This document shows, in pieces, positions 56,129 to 64,000 of a stretch of 64,000 bases of DNA. The translations under genes were made by a program, and so were the position numbers. Origin of the DNA: Oxalobacteraceae bacterium AB_14 (GTDB lineage Bacteria > Pseudomonadota > Gammaproteobacteria > Burkholderiales > Burkholderiaceae_D); assembly GCA_000381565.1 (NCBI GenBank), contig KB906724.1:3246674-3310673 (forward strand), written 5' to 3'. Positions within the stretch are counted from its first letter, which is position 1, and every line of letters begins with the position of its first letter. The notes below the pieces were generated by a model. The model worked only from the letters and a program-made list of their open reading frames with translations, was not told the DNA's origin and did not search any database.

Positions 56129-58879
56129 CTAGGTCCGGGAAGGCGCCGGATCGCCCTTGGCCTTCGGCTCCGCCTTGGATTTGCGCTGATGCTCGAGATC
56201 CTCCGATGGCGGCCGCTGAGCCACCGCCACGACTTGGACCGGCCCCGGTTTCGGGCGCAAGGCGTCGAGCAGCTCCGCGGCACGCAAAGCGAGCGCGCCG
56301 GCCTCCCCACCAGCCACGGGCGCGGCGCGCTCCCCTCCCACTTCAGCCATGACCTCCTCCAGCTCGACCAATGGCCGCGCTTCGGGCCCATGCTCCGCGA
56401 GGCGCTCTGATCCGCGCTCGGTCCCGAATTGGGGACGATGCTCCGCATCGATTCGCCCGCTGAGGCCCGATGCCGGCGCCGCGCGCTCCGCCCCGCCATC
56501 TCGCGAATGTCCATGAGCTTCGAAGCCGCGAGCATCCATCCCATGAGACGCCGAGACGTGCTTGCCCGAGGGGCCAGCCGTCGGCGCGTTGAGTGGATGC
56601 CGAGCGCCAGGGAGCGCAGTCACCTCGACGGACTGTTTCAAGAGCCGCTGAATTTCGGCGGCCGTCGGCGGCGCGGCGCCGCGCGCCCGGTCCTCTTCCT
56701 TGGAGGATGGTGGCGCAGCTTGGGGAGCGCCAGCCAATCGAAGCTGGCGAAGCTCGGCGAGCCTTCCCACGGCCGTCCTGGCGCGCATTTCGGGATGATC
56801 CATGGCGCCCTCGCGCTTGGCTTTCTCCCACCATGGCGCGAGGAGGCGCGCGTTTCGGCCCCACGCAGGGCCGCCGCTGGCCCAGCCCGCGATTTTGCCA
56901 ACGGACCGGCCGATGGACCATGCCGCGGACGCCATGAATTCGGAAGGTTCGGGAGCGCTCGCGCGGACCTCGGCCGACTGCGCCATGGGCCGCCGCGCAT
57001 CGGCGACGGTGGGCGGAGCAACCGCGTCGCGGACGTCGGCGCCCGGATGGGCAATGGCTCCGCGCCCGAGGCCCGGATCGGAGCGCTGGCCGGACCGGGA
57101 GCCGCCGCCCCCGCCCGACGCGCGCGGGGGCTCGAACGCGAGGCCCCGCGTCCACGCCGCCGGAACGTGCGCGAGCCGAACCACCGCCATCTTGTAGTGG
57201 GGCCAAAACAGCTCGTAGGCGTTGCCGCCTGTGAGGAGCGCGAACTTGACGCCTTTGCGGTCGCGCGTGGGGCCAAGGCGCGAGGCGAGCTCGGAGGGCT
57301 TGTAGATCGCGAGCTCGTCGCGCGAGAAGGAGAGCGTCGTCGAGCTGGCCGAGTGGCCGACTCCATTCCTCGACGAGGAGTAGTTCAGCCGCTCGACCTC
57401 GCGCGTGCCCAAGGCCTTGCAAAGCTGCTCGGCGGTGTCGCCCTGCATCATTTGGCCCACAAGGATCGTCCCCACCATCGACACCATGGCCTTGACCATC
57501 AGCGCGCCATATATCTCTTCAAGCTGAGCCAAGTCCTGGCAGGCCAGCACGCAGCGCATCCCACGGGAGCGCCCCAACTCCAGCAGCGCGCGGATCGGCA
57601 TCTTCCCCATTTGCCCGCACTCGTCGGCGATCAGCCAAAGCTTGCGGCTCTCGTCGTCGTCCATTTCCACGCTGTTGACGATCGCCGCCACGGTCCCCAC
57701 GACGCCCTCCAAATAGCTCTTCGTGAGCTCGGGGTAGGCGCCGTGGCCCTGCAGGATGAGCTGGCGGTGGTGGCCGCGCTGCTGGGCCCACTCGACGAAG
57801 CTGACGCGCCGCTCCCGCGGGGCGTCGCCCCAAGCCTCGGCGAGGTCGAAGATCGACGCGCTGAACGACGCCAAGTTGATCAGGATGCCCTGCGTCGTGA
57901 CCGACGCCCGCTCCACAGCCCTGATGGCCTCCGGGTGGTATTCACTCATGATCGGCAAGATGTTCTGCTGCGGGGTCGACATCATTCCGGCGAGCTCGCG
58001 CCATCCCCAGTCCAGCCCCCGCGTCTCCTTCAAATAGATCATGAAGCCCACCATCAACTGCCTGGCGGCGTTCGACCACATCGGATCGTGGGCCTCCCGC
58101 ACCATCGAGCTGGCGAACCGTCGCATGTCGCCGATGTTGCGCATGTCCCTCGCGATGTCCCACGCCAGGGAGCGGGCGTCCCACGGCGCGAGGATCTCGG
58201 GGCCGCCAAAGCCCTTCGTGAATTCGCCTTTGGGATCGAAGAGCAGCAGGCTCTCCCCGGCGTGGATCACCGCAGCGATGAGCGGCTTCAAAAAGGTCGA
58301 CTTCCCCGAGCCGGTGCCGGCGACCACGAGGACGTGGCGGGTCCACATGTCCGCGGGATACGGCAAGCCAGGAGCGATCGGATGGTCGGGGCGCGCCTTC
58401 GCGCGCGGGGCCATCTCGGCGCGCAGGAGGCGGACGGCCTCCTGGCCCTCATGTCGGCATGATCCCCGAAGCGCGATCAGCCCGTCGCGCGGCGCCAGGC
58501 AGCTCCGGGCCAACAGGACCGACGGCGCGCACGCCGCCACGAGTCCCGCGCATCCCCGCCACGCCAAGGCGAACCGCTCCCGGTCCGCGAGCTTCGCCAG
58601 CGCGGCGCCGTAGCTCCGCGCGTCGTCGGCGAACAAGTTCGGGAAAAGCCAGTGGGCCGCCCAGCGCATCGCTTGGCCGGCGTGGAGGGAGAGCGCGCCC
58701 GGAGGCGCCTCCAATCCGGGCAGCGGCCTCCAAAGCAGGTTGAGCGCGGCCGCCCCGGCAGCGAGGCCGAGGGCTCCGCTCGCCAAGAGCCACCCCGACA
58801 CGTCGACGCGGCCGACGGAGGGGGCGGTGGCGGGCGCGCCGCCGAAGTCATAGGTGGGTTTGGGGGGCTGCTGGCTCAT
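56129..58879 (-). CDS. Type IV coupling protein, VirD4/TraD-like
   Basis: 916 residues. Two N-terminal membrane helices (about 28-51 and 104-124), Walker A GTGSGKST at 188-195, Walker B LWLIADECGQM, and the arginine-finger-like CQDLAQLEEIYG region define a DNA-pumping ATPase that links the relaxosome to the type IV secretion channel. A long low-complexity C-terminal tail (about 560-916) follows, longer than in VirD4. I chose ATG 58879 for its GGAG; two ATGs lie upstream. The rest of the transfer channel must lie outside the window. Confidence 0.9.
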   Translation of the reverse strand: MSQQPPKPTYDFGGAPATAPSVGRVDVSGWLLASGALGLAAGAAALNLLWRPLPGLEAPPGALSLHAGQAMRWAAHWLFPNLFADDARSYGAALAKLADRERFALAWRGCAGLVAACAPSVLLARSCLAPRDGLIALRGSCRHEGQEAVRLLRAEMAPRAKARPDHPIAPGLPYPADMWTRHVLVVAGTGSGKSTFLKPLIAAVIHAGESLLLFDPKGEFTKGFGGPEILAPWDARSLAWDIARDMRNIGDMRRFASSMVREAHDPMWSNAARQLMVGFMIYLKETRGLDWGWRELAGMMSTPQQNILPIMSEYHPEAIRAVERASVTTQGILINLASFSASIFDLAEAWGDAPRERRVSFVEWAQQRGHHRQLILQGHGAYPELTKSYLEGVVGTVAAIVNSVEMDDDESRKLWLIADECGQMGKMPIRALLELGRSRGMRCVLACQDLAQLEEIYGALMVKAMVSMVGTILVGQMMQGDTAEQLCKALGTREVERLNYSSSRNGVGHSASSTTLSFSRDELAIYKPSELASRLGPTRDRKGVKFALLTGGNAYELFWPHYKMAVVRLAHVPAAWTRGLAFEPPRASGGGGGSRSGQRSDPGLGRGAIAHPGADVRDAVAPPTVADARRPMAQSAEVRASAPEPSEFMASAAWSIGRSVGKIAGWASGGPAWGRNARLLAPWWEKAKREGAMDHPEMRARTAVGRLAELRQLRLAGAPQAAPPSSKEEDRARGAAPPTAAEIQRLLKQSVEVTALPGARHPLNAPTAGPSGKHVSASHGMDARGFEAHGHSRDGGAERAAPASGLSGRIDAEHRPQFGTERGSERLAEHGPEARPLVELEEVMAEVGGERAAPVAGGEAGALALRAAELLDALRPKPGPVQVVAVAQRPPSEDLEHQRKSKAEPKAKGDPAPSRT

Positions 58880-59079
58880 TGTCGGCTCCATGGGGTTCAA
58901 ACCCACCGAAGCTCCCCAGAGCGCCGCAAAGTCCATTCAAGCCACCCGCGCCCGACCGGCTTCGCGACGGTCCAGCGCCGAGGCCTCCGTCCGCTCGTCG
59001 CCACGAGGCCCGCCACGCGTCACCGAAGCTCTTCCCAAACGCTGTAGGGACACGCAAGACAACCACATGGAGGGAACGG

Positions 59080-59649
59080 ATGACGGGATACGCGAAGCCA
59101 GAAGATGTGTTCAAGACCTACGAGATGCTGGCCCCCAAAGAAAAGAGGACCCTGCATGGAATCGCGTGCTACTACCGCCGGGGGACGAGTTTCGCGGACC
59201 CGCTGGATCTGCTCCACGAGGCGCTCGTCCGCTCGGCCGAGGGCCGGCGCAGGTGGCCATTGCGCATGGATTTTTGCGCCCACATGGCCCTGAGCATGCG
59301 CAGCATCGCCACCGGGGACCGTGGCCTCCACGCGAACGCCCAGACCCAGTGCGCCAAGTTCGAGGGGTTGATGGAATGGGGCAGCGTCCACGTGGAGATC
59401 GAATTCCACGCGTCCGCCGAGGATGCCGCCTCCGATGCGCAAGAGGCGGCCTTGGCGAAGTCTTTCGTGGACAAGGCCCGCGCCCACTTCGAGGAGGCGG
59501 CGGATCGCCAAGCTCTCGATGCCCTCGACGGCATGCTGCTTGACATGCCCACCTGCGAGATCAGCGCGAAGACGGGCCTCGACGCCAACCAAGTGAAGGC
59601 CGCCAAGCGGCGCGTCTTGCGCAGGCTGGAATCTTTAGCGAGACTGTGA
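59080..59649 (+). CDS. Sigma-70-like RNA polymerase factor of the element
   Basis: 189 residues. The N-terminal half resembles sigma region 2 (YYRRGTSFADPLDLLHEALVRSAEGRRRWPLRMDF), and the C-terminal helix-turn-helix (CEISAKTGLDANQVKAAKRRVLRRLESL) resembles region 4. It could direct polymerase to the element's own promoters. GGAGGG lies six bases before ATG 59080. Divergent from the coupling protein, 200 bp apart, and 42 bp upstream of the LexA-like gene on the same strand. Confidence 0.7.
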   Translation: MTGYAKPEDVFKTYEMLAPKEKRTLHGIACYYRRGTSFADPLDLLHEALVRSAEGRRRWPLRMDFCAHMALSMRSIATGDRGLHANAQTQCAKFEGLMEWGSVHVEIEFHASAEDAASDAQEAALAKSFVDKARAHFEEAADRQALDALDGMLLDMPTCEISAKTGLDANQVKAAKRRVLRRLESLARL

Positions 59650-59691
59650 GGACCAAGCCCAAGGGGGCCCACATCATCGGAGGACTCGGCG

Positions 59692-60255
59692 ATGGTCAGC
59701 AGATCACCGAAGCGCGCGTCAACCGCCTCCAAGCCCTTGTCGGCTGTGGAGGCGTTGATGCTCGAACTCGAAGGCGTGGGACCCGCGGAGTTGGAAAAGC
59801 TGAGCGTGGCGGCCGGCCTCCCGCCAGGAAAGTCGCCGGACGTGGGCGCCCTTCCCGGCTACCGGCTGGACCATTCCGGCGCTGCCTTGGGCAAGGCCGC
59901 GCAGCCAAGCGAGCCCAATGCGCAGAGCTACGACTGGGCGCTGGTCCACAAGCCCTCCCGCGACAATGTCGCCGCCGCGCTTCCCACCGATCAGGCGCGC
60001 GCGCATGGCGACGCGATGCGCGACGCGGGCATCCGCGACGGCGACATCTTGCGGCTGGATCTCGACATGGAGCCGGAGGACGGCGACATCGTGCTGGCCC
60101 ACGTCGAGGGCATGGGCCGGGTGCTGCGGCGGTTGAGGATCATCGGCGGTGCCCAAGTGCTCAGCGCGGCCTCGCCAGGGGTGCCGGCTATCCCTGTGGA
60201 AGATCCAAGCCAAGTGACCTTCCACGGGGTCGTCATCCAAAATCCCGCGCGTTGA
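59692..60255 (+). CDS. LexA/UmuD-fold (S24) protein lacking catalytic Ser and Lys
   Basis: 187 residues. From about 100 on it follows UmuD/LexA closely: GDAMRDAGIRDGDILRLD, GDIVLAHVEG, VLRRLRI, FHGVVI. In active members the first motif is GDSM and the second has V-K-x-L. Here the serine is Ala108 and the lysine is Arg146, so self-cleavage should be impossible. The N-terminal 95 residues show no clear DNA-binding domain. GGAGGA seven bases before the ATG supports the start. Confidence 0.75.
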   Translation: MVSRSPKRASTASKPLSAVEALMLELEGVGPAELEKLSVAAGLPPGKSPDVGALPGYRLDHSGAALGKAAQPSEPNAQSYDWALVHKPSRDNVAAALPTDQARAHGDAMRDAGIRDGDILRLDLDMEPEDGDIVLAHVEGMGRVLRRLRIIGGAQVLSAASPGVPAIPVEDPSQVTFHGVVIQNPAR

Positions 60256-60290
60256 CCATCGCCACGTGCGGAGCAGAATCTCCACTGCGG

Positions 60291-62438
60291 CTATTTTTCG
60301 ACCTCGACCAGAACTTCCACAACGGCCGCCCCTTGCATCGCCTCCATAGCAACCTGCTCCTTCATGGCTTTGAAGCGGGCATGCTCGCAATAAAAGTCCA
60401 AGGTCCCCATATAGATCCCACGGGTGCTGCTCCACGCCTGCCAGAACGATTCAGCATCGTGCGCTTCGTCCAGCAAGACCAGAAGCTGCGGCGCGCTTAG
60501 GAACCAGCAGTGATGGAACGGGGCGACGTTCTCGGGCCTCATCGCGTGGAGCTGGGTCTCCACCTTCTTGAATTTGGCAAGGAGCTTCGCGAGCTTTTCG
60601 AAGTCATCCTCATATCGGGGAGCGCTGCTCCGATACTCCGCCTCCATTTGGCTATGCAGGAAGCCCATCATGACTTGGCGGTCTTGAAAGCTTCCGAAGT
60701 CTGGCAGGCTGACCGCCACGCGCTCCACGTCGCGGCCGTCCAAGCTCAATTCATGCGTGGTTCCGTCCTCTTCCGTCAACTTCAATGTCTCGCCCCTGCG
60801 CAGCCGCAACTCGTGCTGCGCCGCCTGGGTTTGGGCCCGCAAGACGCTGTTGGCCAAGTCGAGGACGACCGACACGTCGAAGCCTGCGCGGCCCGTCGCT
60901 GTCAGCGCCTTCTTTTTCACCTCGATGAGGATGACTCTTTTGGCCGTCTCCACCACGGCGTCGCAATCGTAGGTTTCGCCGTCCGCGAAATACTTTCCTC
61001 CTTTCGTTTTGACGCCGCGCGCCGCGAGGCTTCGCCTCAACATTCTTTCGACGCCGGCTCCCCCGTGCTTGCTGCCGAAGTCCTTGATCGAGCTCTCGGC
61101 AGGGGCCAGCAAGGCATTGATGAAGGCGGTCCCGCACATCGACCGGTCGAGCAAATCAAACCGGCCGCCCCCAAGGTTCAGAAGCGGGCGATCGAAGAAG
61201 TCGACGCCAGGTCCACTCAACTCGACGCCCAGCTCCGCGGCGACCGGATTGAGCAAGCATTGATTGGCTCCGGTCTCGGGATGGCTGAGAGCCTCGCGCA
61301 GCGTCCGAAAGATGGACTCGCGAGACATTGTCGGGCAGCGGCGGACTAGATCGTCCATGTCGATCGATTGCGGGCCCCTCCTGCCTGCGGAGCTCTCGAC
61401 AATGGCCCGCGAGACCTCAAACGCGTCCGCCATCGTCCAGCCTGAGCCAAAGGGGCCGGGAATCTGGACGCCGTCCAAGATGCCTTCGGCGATCTCCACG
61501 GCATCGCGCGGGCGCAATTGCGGCAGGCAAAAGAGCGTGTCGTAGACCGCGATCTCGCGAAGCGCTTGGAACATGGCGACAGCGTCCTTGTCGATGAACC
61601 GCTGCATCACATACGGCTGCACCTCCATTACGGCGGCGTAGTCCGTGGCGAGTTCGATGATGCGATTCAAGTGCTGCGGCGAGCTGCGCAGGGGTTTGCG
61701 CCCCAATGGGTGCTTGGCCGCAAGCTGGAGGAGGTATCCGAGAGGCTCCTGCGGCGCGCCATTGCCAAAATCGGTTGGGCGCCGCGTGACATGGTGTCGC
61801 TCTTGCGCGGGATCATAGGAGCCGGCGATGGCGCCAAAGATGTGGCGCGCGAGGGCAAGGCCGCCGAACGATTGGACCTTGCGATCGATCGCGCCCCAGA
61901 TTCTGCGCTCGGACTCTGGCTGAAAGCGCAGCTCTCCGCCGCGCCTCTCGAAGGCGAAGCCCCAAGCCATGAGCCGCTTGGCGGCGCGCGCTCCCTCCTC
62001 GCAAGTCCGGTAGGCGATCAGCATGGGTTCGACAAGATCGTGATAGCCCTGCATCTCTCTGATCTTCCGACCAGCCACCGCGCATTTGACCGCCAAGCAC
62101 CAATCGCCCTTGATGCCATCGGGAGATCGAGACCCGCCCCGGCAGCGGTCGCGAATCGATTCGGCGAGATGGATGTATGGGGACAGCGGCTCGCCCTCGA
62201 TGACATGCCGCTGCACCAACTCATGGCAAAGCCCCCGGCAACGCTCCCAGGCATCCGTCTTGCCTAAGGCGAAAACCTCTTGGGCGACCAGCTCGATGGA
62301 GTTGGCAGCCCCCACCAAGTCACCTTCCTCCACCCGCTCCGCTCCGACATGAGCCAAGATGGCATCGATGTCGGAGCCCAGCAGCTCAACCTCCGCCATC
62401 TGCTTGTCGACCGACAGCTTGAACTCAATCAAATTCAC
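60291..62438 (-). CDS. PD-(D/E)XK nuclease-like protein, partner of PIN-like gene
   Basis: 715 residues, mostly unrecognised. A nuclease core lies at about 490-510 (YDCDAVVETAKRVILIEVKKK): Asp493, Glu506 and Lys508 make the D-x(n)-E-x-K site. The preceding 480 residues are mostly helical and may sense or bind. The GTG at 62438 has GGAG five bases upstream; the open frame extends further into the PIN-like gene without support. It follows that gene by 43 bp on the same strand. Confidence 0.65.
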   Translation of the reverse strand: MNLIEFKLSVDKQMAEVELLGSDIDAILAHVGAERVEEGDLVGAANSIELVAQEVFALGKTDAWERCRGLCHELVQRHVIEGEPLSPYIHLAESIRDRCRGGSRSPDGIKGDWCLAVKCAVAGRKIREMQGYHDLVEPMLIAYRTCEEGARAAKRLMAWGFAFERRGGELRFQPESERRIWGAIDRKVQSFGGLALARHIFGAIAGSYDPAQERHHVTRRPTDFGNGAPQEPLGYLLQLAAKHPLGRKPLRSSPQHLNRIIELATDYAAVMEVQPYVMQRFIDKDAVAMFQALREIAVYDTLFCLPQLRPRDAVEIAEGILDGVQIPGPFGSGWTMADAFEVSRAIVESSAGRRGPQSIDMDDLVRRCPTMSRESIFRTLREALSHPETGANQCLLNPVAAELGVELSGPGVDFFDRPLLNLGGGRFDLLDRSMCGTAFINALLAPAESSIKDFGSKHGGAGVERMLRRSLAARGVKTKGGKYFADGETYDCDAVVETAKRVILIEVKKKALTATGRAGFDVSVVLDLANSVLRAQTQAAQHELRLRRGETLKLTEEDGTTHELSLDGRDVERVAVSLPDFGSFQDRQVMMGFLHSQMEAEYRSSAPRYEDDFEKLAKLLAKFKKVETQLHAMRPENVAPFHHCWFLSAPQLLVLLDEAHDAESFWQAWSSTRGIYMGTLDFYCEHARFKAMKEQVAMEAMQGAAVVEVLVEVEK

Positions 62439-62481
62439 GACAGCTCCAATAATTCCACCACCACTGGCGGGCGGTTCGATT

Positions 62482-63336
62482 CTACATGCCCTCGAATGCC
62501 CGCTCGAGATCGTCGATCGAACCAAGAAGGACGGCTGTTTTGACGCCAAGCTTGGCCGACGCCTCCTTCGCCCGCCGCGCGCAGCCCATGGCCCATCGGT
62601 CCGCGCTGACGAAGAAGTCCGCATAGGAGAGGCCGGACACGCAATGGAACAGGTCGGCGGTGTCGCTGGCTCGAGGCCTGCGGTTGGGGTCGATCGCGCG
62701 GGCGTCGGCGAGCGCATCCTCCACACAAATGGCCGGACACGACCGGAACAAGAGCCGTCGATGGCGGAGGCAAAACTGAAGGATGTCCGCGATCCGCCCC
62801 ACATCCGCCAGCGCCGCATCTGCGCCTAGGCTGGGAATCAGTCGCAAAATCAGCGCGTGGAAGATAGGCTCGTCAAGCGCCCTCCATGCGTCCCGATTCC
62901 GGGCCAGCGCGCCAGCCGCCTCCATGTGGTCCAGTTTCCCCATCTCGACCACGTCTCCGGCCACAGCTCCGTGCCTGCGCGCATAGTCCACAAGGGAATA
63001 GTTTGGATTCGCCGTGATGCCAAAGCTTTCCCTCAGAAAGGAAGCGAGCGTTGGCGAGAAAGCGCCGAAGGGCAAAATGCCTCGATCGAAAAAATGAAGG
63101 CTCAGGAAAGATCGAAGCTCGCGGCGTTGCAGCACGAGCATGTCTTGCATGAACATGGGCGCGAGAGATTGGACGAACTCCATCCGCTCCTCGCGGCGCT
63201 CGTTGCCTTGGATGATCTCCCTCACATTCCACGGCCCCAACGCGAGCCGAGCGAGGCCGCGATCGAAGAATTTCCTAAGCGACGGCCAGTTGGCTTCGTC
63301 GATGAGGATTTGATGGTCGAGGTAGACCAGCTTCAT
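62482..63336 (-). CDS. PIN-like RNase-fold protein
   Basis: 284 residues. It begins MKLVYLDHQILIDEANW (first acidic residue Asp7), continues with LGPWNVREIIQGN (Glu) and ends with a C-terminal ASDTADLFHCVSGLSYADFFVSADRWAM carrying two more Asp, a spacing like PIN-domain nucleases. GAAGGGG lies before ATG 63336. It is the first gene of a two-gene unit with the PD-(D/E)XK protein. The family assignment is tentative. Confidence 0.6.
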   Translation of the reverse strand: MKLVYLDHQILIDEANWPSLRKFFDRGLARLALGPWNVREIIQGNERREERMEFVQSLAPMFMQDMLVLQRRELRSFLSLHFFDRGILPFGAFSPTLASFLRESFGITANPNYSLVDYARRHGAVAGDVVEMGKLDHMEAAGALARNRDAWRALDEPIFHALILRLIPSLGADAALADVGRIADILQFCLRHRRLLFRSCPAICVEDALADARAIDPNRRPRASDTADLFHCVSGLSYADFFVSADRWAMGCARRAKEASAKLGVKTAVLLGSIDDLERAFEGM

Positions 63337-63458
63337 GCAAGCCCCTTCACCGCCACCGAATCCCCATCGAATTCGATATGTCCATCGAACCGTTTCGGCT
63401 CCATGCGCCATTGCCCCATCAGCCCTCCTCGAAGTTCTCGCGCCGCGCGAACCACGGC

Positions 63459-63488
63459 AAAAAAAGGCCGGCGCAAAATATCGCCGGC
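63459..63488 (-). terminator. Rho-independent terminator downstream of the AlpA-like gene
   Basis: On the minus strand, GCCGGCG pairs with CGCCGGC around an eight-base AT-rich loop, then C and seven T. It separates the AlpA-like gene from the PIN-nuclease unit, so the latter needs its own promoter in 63337-63458. Confidence 0.85.
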
Positions 63489-63562
63489 TGCCAAAGGATA
63501 TCAGAGCGCGCCGGACACAAGGTTCCCGGCGCTAGCAAGACAGCGCCCAACCGACTGCCGAG

Positions 63563-63982
63563 CTAGCGGCTAGCCCGCCGCGTCCGCGATCTTCCCGGAT
63601 CGAGCCCCATGGAGGCCAGGACGTTCGCGACGATGGCGTCGACGGCGGCGTCGCCATCCGCCTTGATCTTGGCCTTGTCGGCCATTGGGGCCGGCGTCGC
63701 GCGCATGTCGGCCAAGGTGGCCGCGTCCGGCGCGGGCAGGACCAAGTCGCCGCGCCCGCAATACCACTCCACGAGGTCGTCGATGCACACCACGGGCGAC
63801 GTGTTGAATTTCCGGTAGGGCATGAAGAACTTCCCCTGCCTCATGTAGCTCCACACCGTGTTGGGCGACAGCCCCAATATCCGCGCGAGCTTGGGCACGC
63901 CGATGAAGGCCGAGTCCAAGCCAAACTCTTGGGTCAGACTCATCTTCACGAAGAGCCGCTTTCGCGCCTCGCGCGCCTCCAA
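63563..63982 (-). CDS. AlpA-type helix-turn-helix regulator / excisionase-like protein
   Basis: 139 residues at most. A helix-turn-helix of the MerR/AlpA class (AFIGVPKLARILGLSPNTVWSYMRQGKFF...VCIDDLVEWYCG) is followed by a charged tail. Such proteins regulate excision or integrase expression in integrated elements. The start is uncertain (63982, or ATG 63943) and the true start could lie past the window edge. Confidence 0.7.
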   Translation of the reverse strand: MEAREARKRLFVKMSLTQEFGLDSAFIGVPKLARILGLSPNTVWSYMRQGKFFMPYRKFNTSPVVCIDDLVEWYCGRGDLVLPAPDAATLADMRATPAPMADKAKIKADGDAAVDAIVANVLASMGLDPGRSRTRRASR

Positions 63983-64000
63983 CGTGTCGCCGGCCGAAGC

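Noticed and set aside
56429..58462. A 677-codon plus-strand frame opposite the coupling-protein gene
   Set aside because: Shadow of the VirD4-like gene, whose Walker motifs and membrane helices establish the other strand.

Overview
The window looks like chromosome plus integrated mobile DNA of a Gram-negative betaproteobacterium, probably Burkholderiales and most like the Oxalobacteraceae (Massilia/Duganella type). This is inferred from the high GC content, the gene families and their combination; there is no rRNA or other marker gene here. All functional calls come from reading motifs and gene order, not from database searches.

Region 1 (1-11.3 kb, ordinary chromosome). The end of a LysR regulator converges on an outer-membrane porin-like gene whose last codons are frameshifted. 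Next comes a complete nine-gene N-type ATPase operon on the minus strand (atpDCQRBEFAG, 10115 down to 3315), followed in the same direction by a PhaC-like alpha/beta hydrolase with a catalytic-type cysteine. Upstream of atpD lie a small exported YHS-domain protein and a DsbC-like remnant that begins at the second cysteine of the lost active site.

Region 2 (11.4-29.25 kb, glycan locus). It is bounded by two direct 103-bp repeats. Each holds the 3' half of a tRNA (Val-CAC-like) and its terminator on the minus strand. Inside are a LacI-family repressor, an exported GH65 enzyme, an exported GH30 enzyme, a TonB-dependent receptor, a flavin-dependent halogenase homologue, a FucP-type sugar transporter, a cytoplasmic glycosidase-like protein and a full ABC sugar importer (binding protein, two permeases, ATPase). 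Two copies of one double operator (two AACCGGTT cores 22 bp apart) overlie the promoters of the two gene groups. They mark the locus as one LacI-type regulon that cleaves a glucoside outside the cytoplasm, imports the products and finishes hydrolysis inside.

Region 3 (29.3-51.8 kb, accessory island rich in nucleases). In order: a HepT/MntA toxin-antitoxin pair, a promoter-hairpin-terminator unit that looks like a small RNA, a NYN-domain protein, a HEPN/ApeA-like protein with an ankyrin partner, a TrlF-type PHP-ATPase, a PD-(D/E)XK protein plus a small unknown protein beside a C5 cytosine methyltransferase, a complete IS4-family element inserted in the methyltransferase 3' end, a trypsin-like protease with an ankyrin-like partner, a nuclease-SEC-C protein divergent from a DUF4365-TPR-PIN giant, and a zinc-ribbon/nucleoside-deoxyribosyltransferase-like protein. 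I read this as a defence island. No gene here is a close copy of a named defence system except HepT/MntA and TrlF.

Region 4 (51.8-64 kb, conjugative element backbone). It holds an ankyrin protein, a small conserved mobile-element protein, an ArdC-type antirestriction protein, a 21-cysteine membrane-anchored protein, a VirD4/TraD coupling protein, a sigma-like factor, a LexA/UmuD-fold protein that has lost both catalytic residues, a PIN-like plus PD-(D/E)XK nuclease pair, and an AlpA-type helix-turn-helix regulator. The element continues beyond the right edge. The tRNA remnants predict an intact tRNA and an integrase further right.
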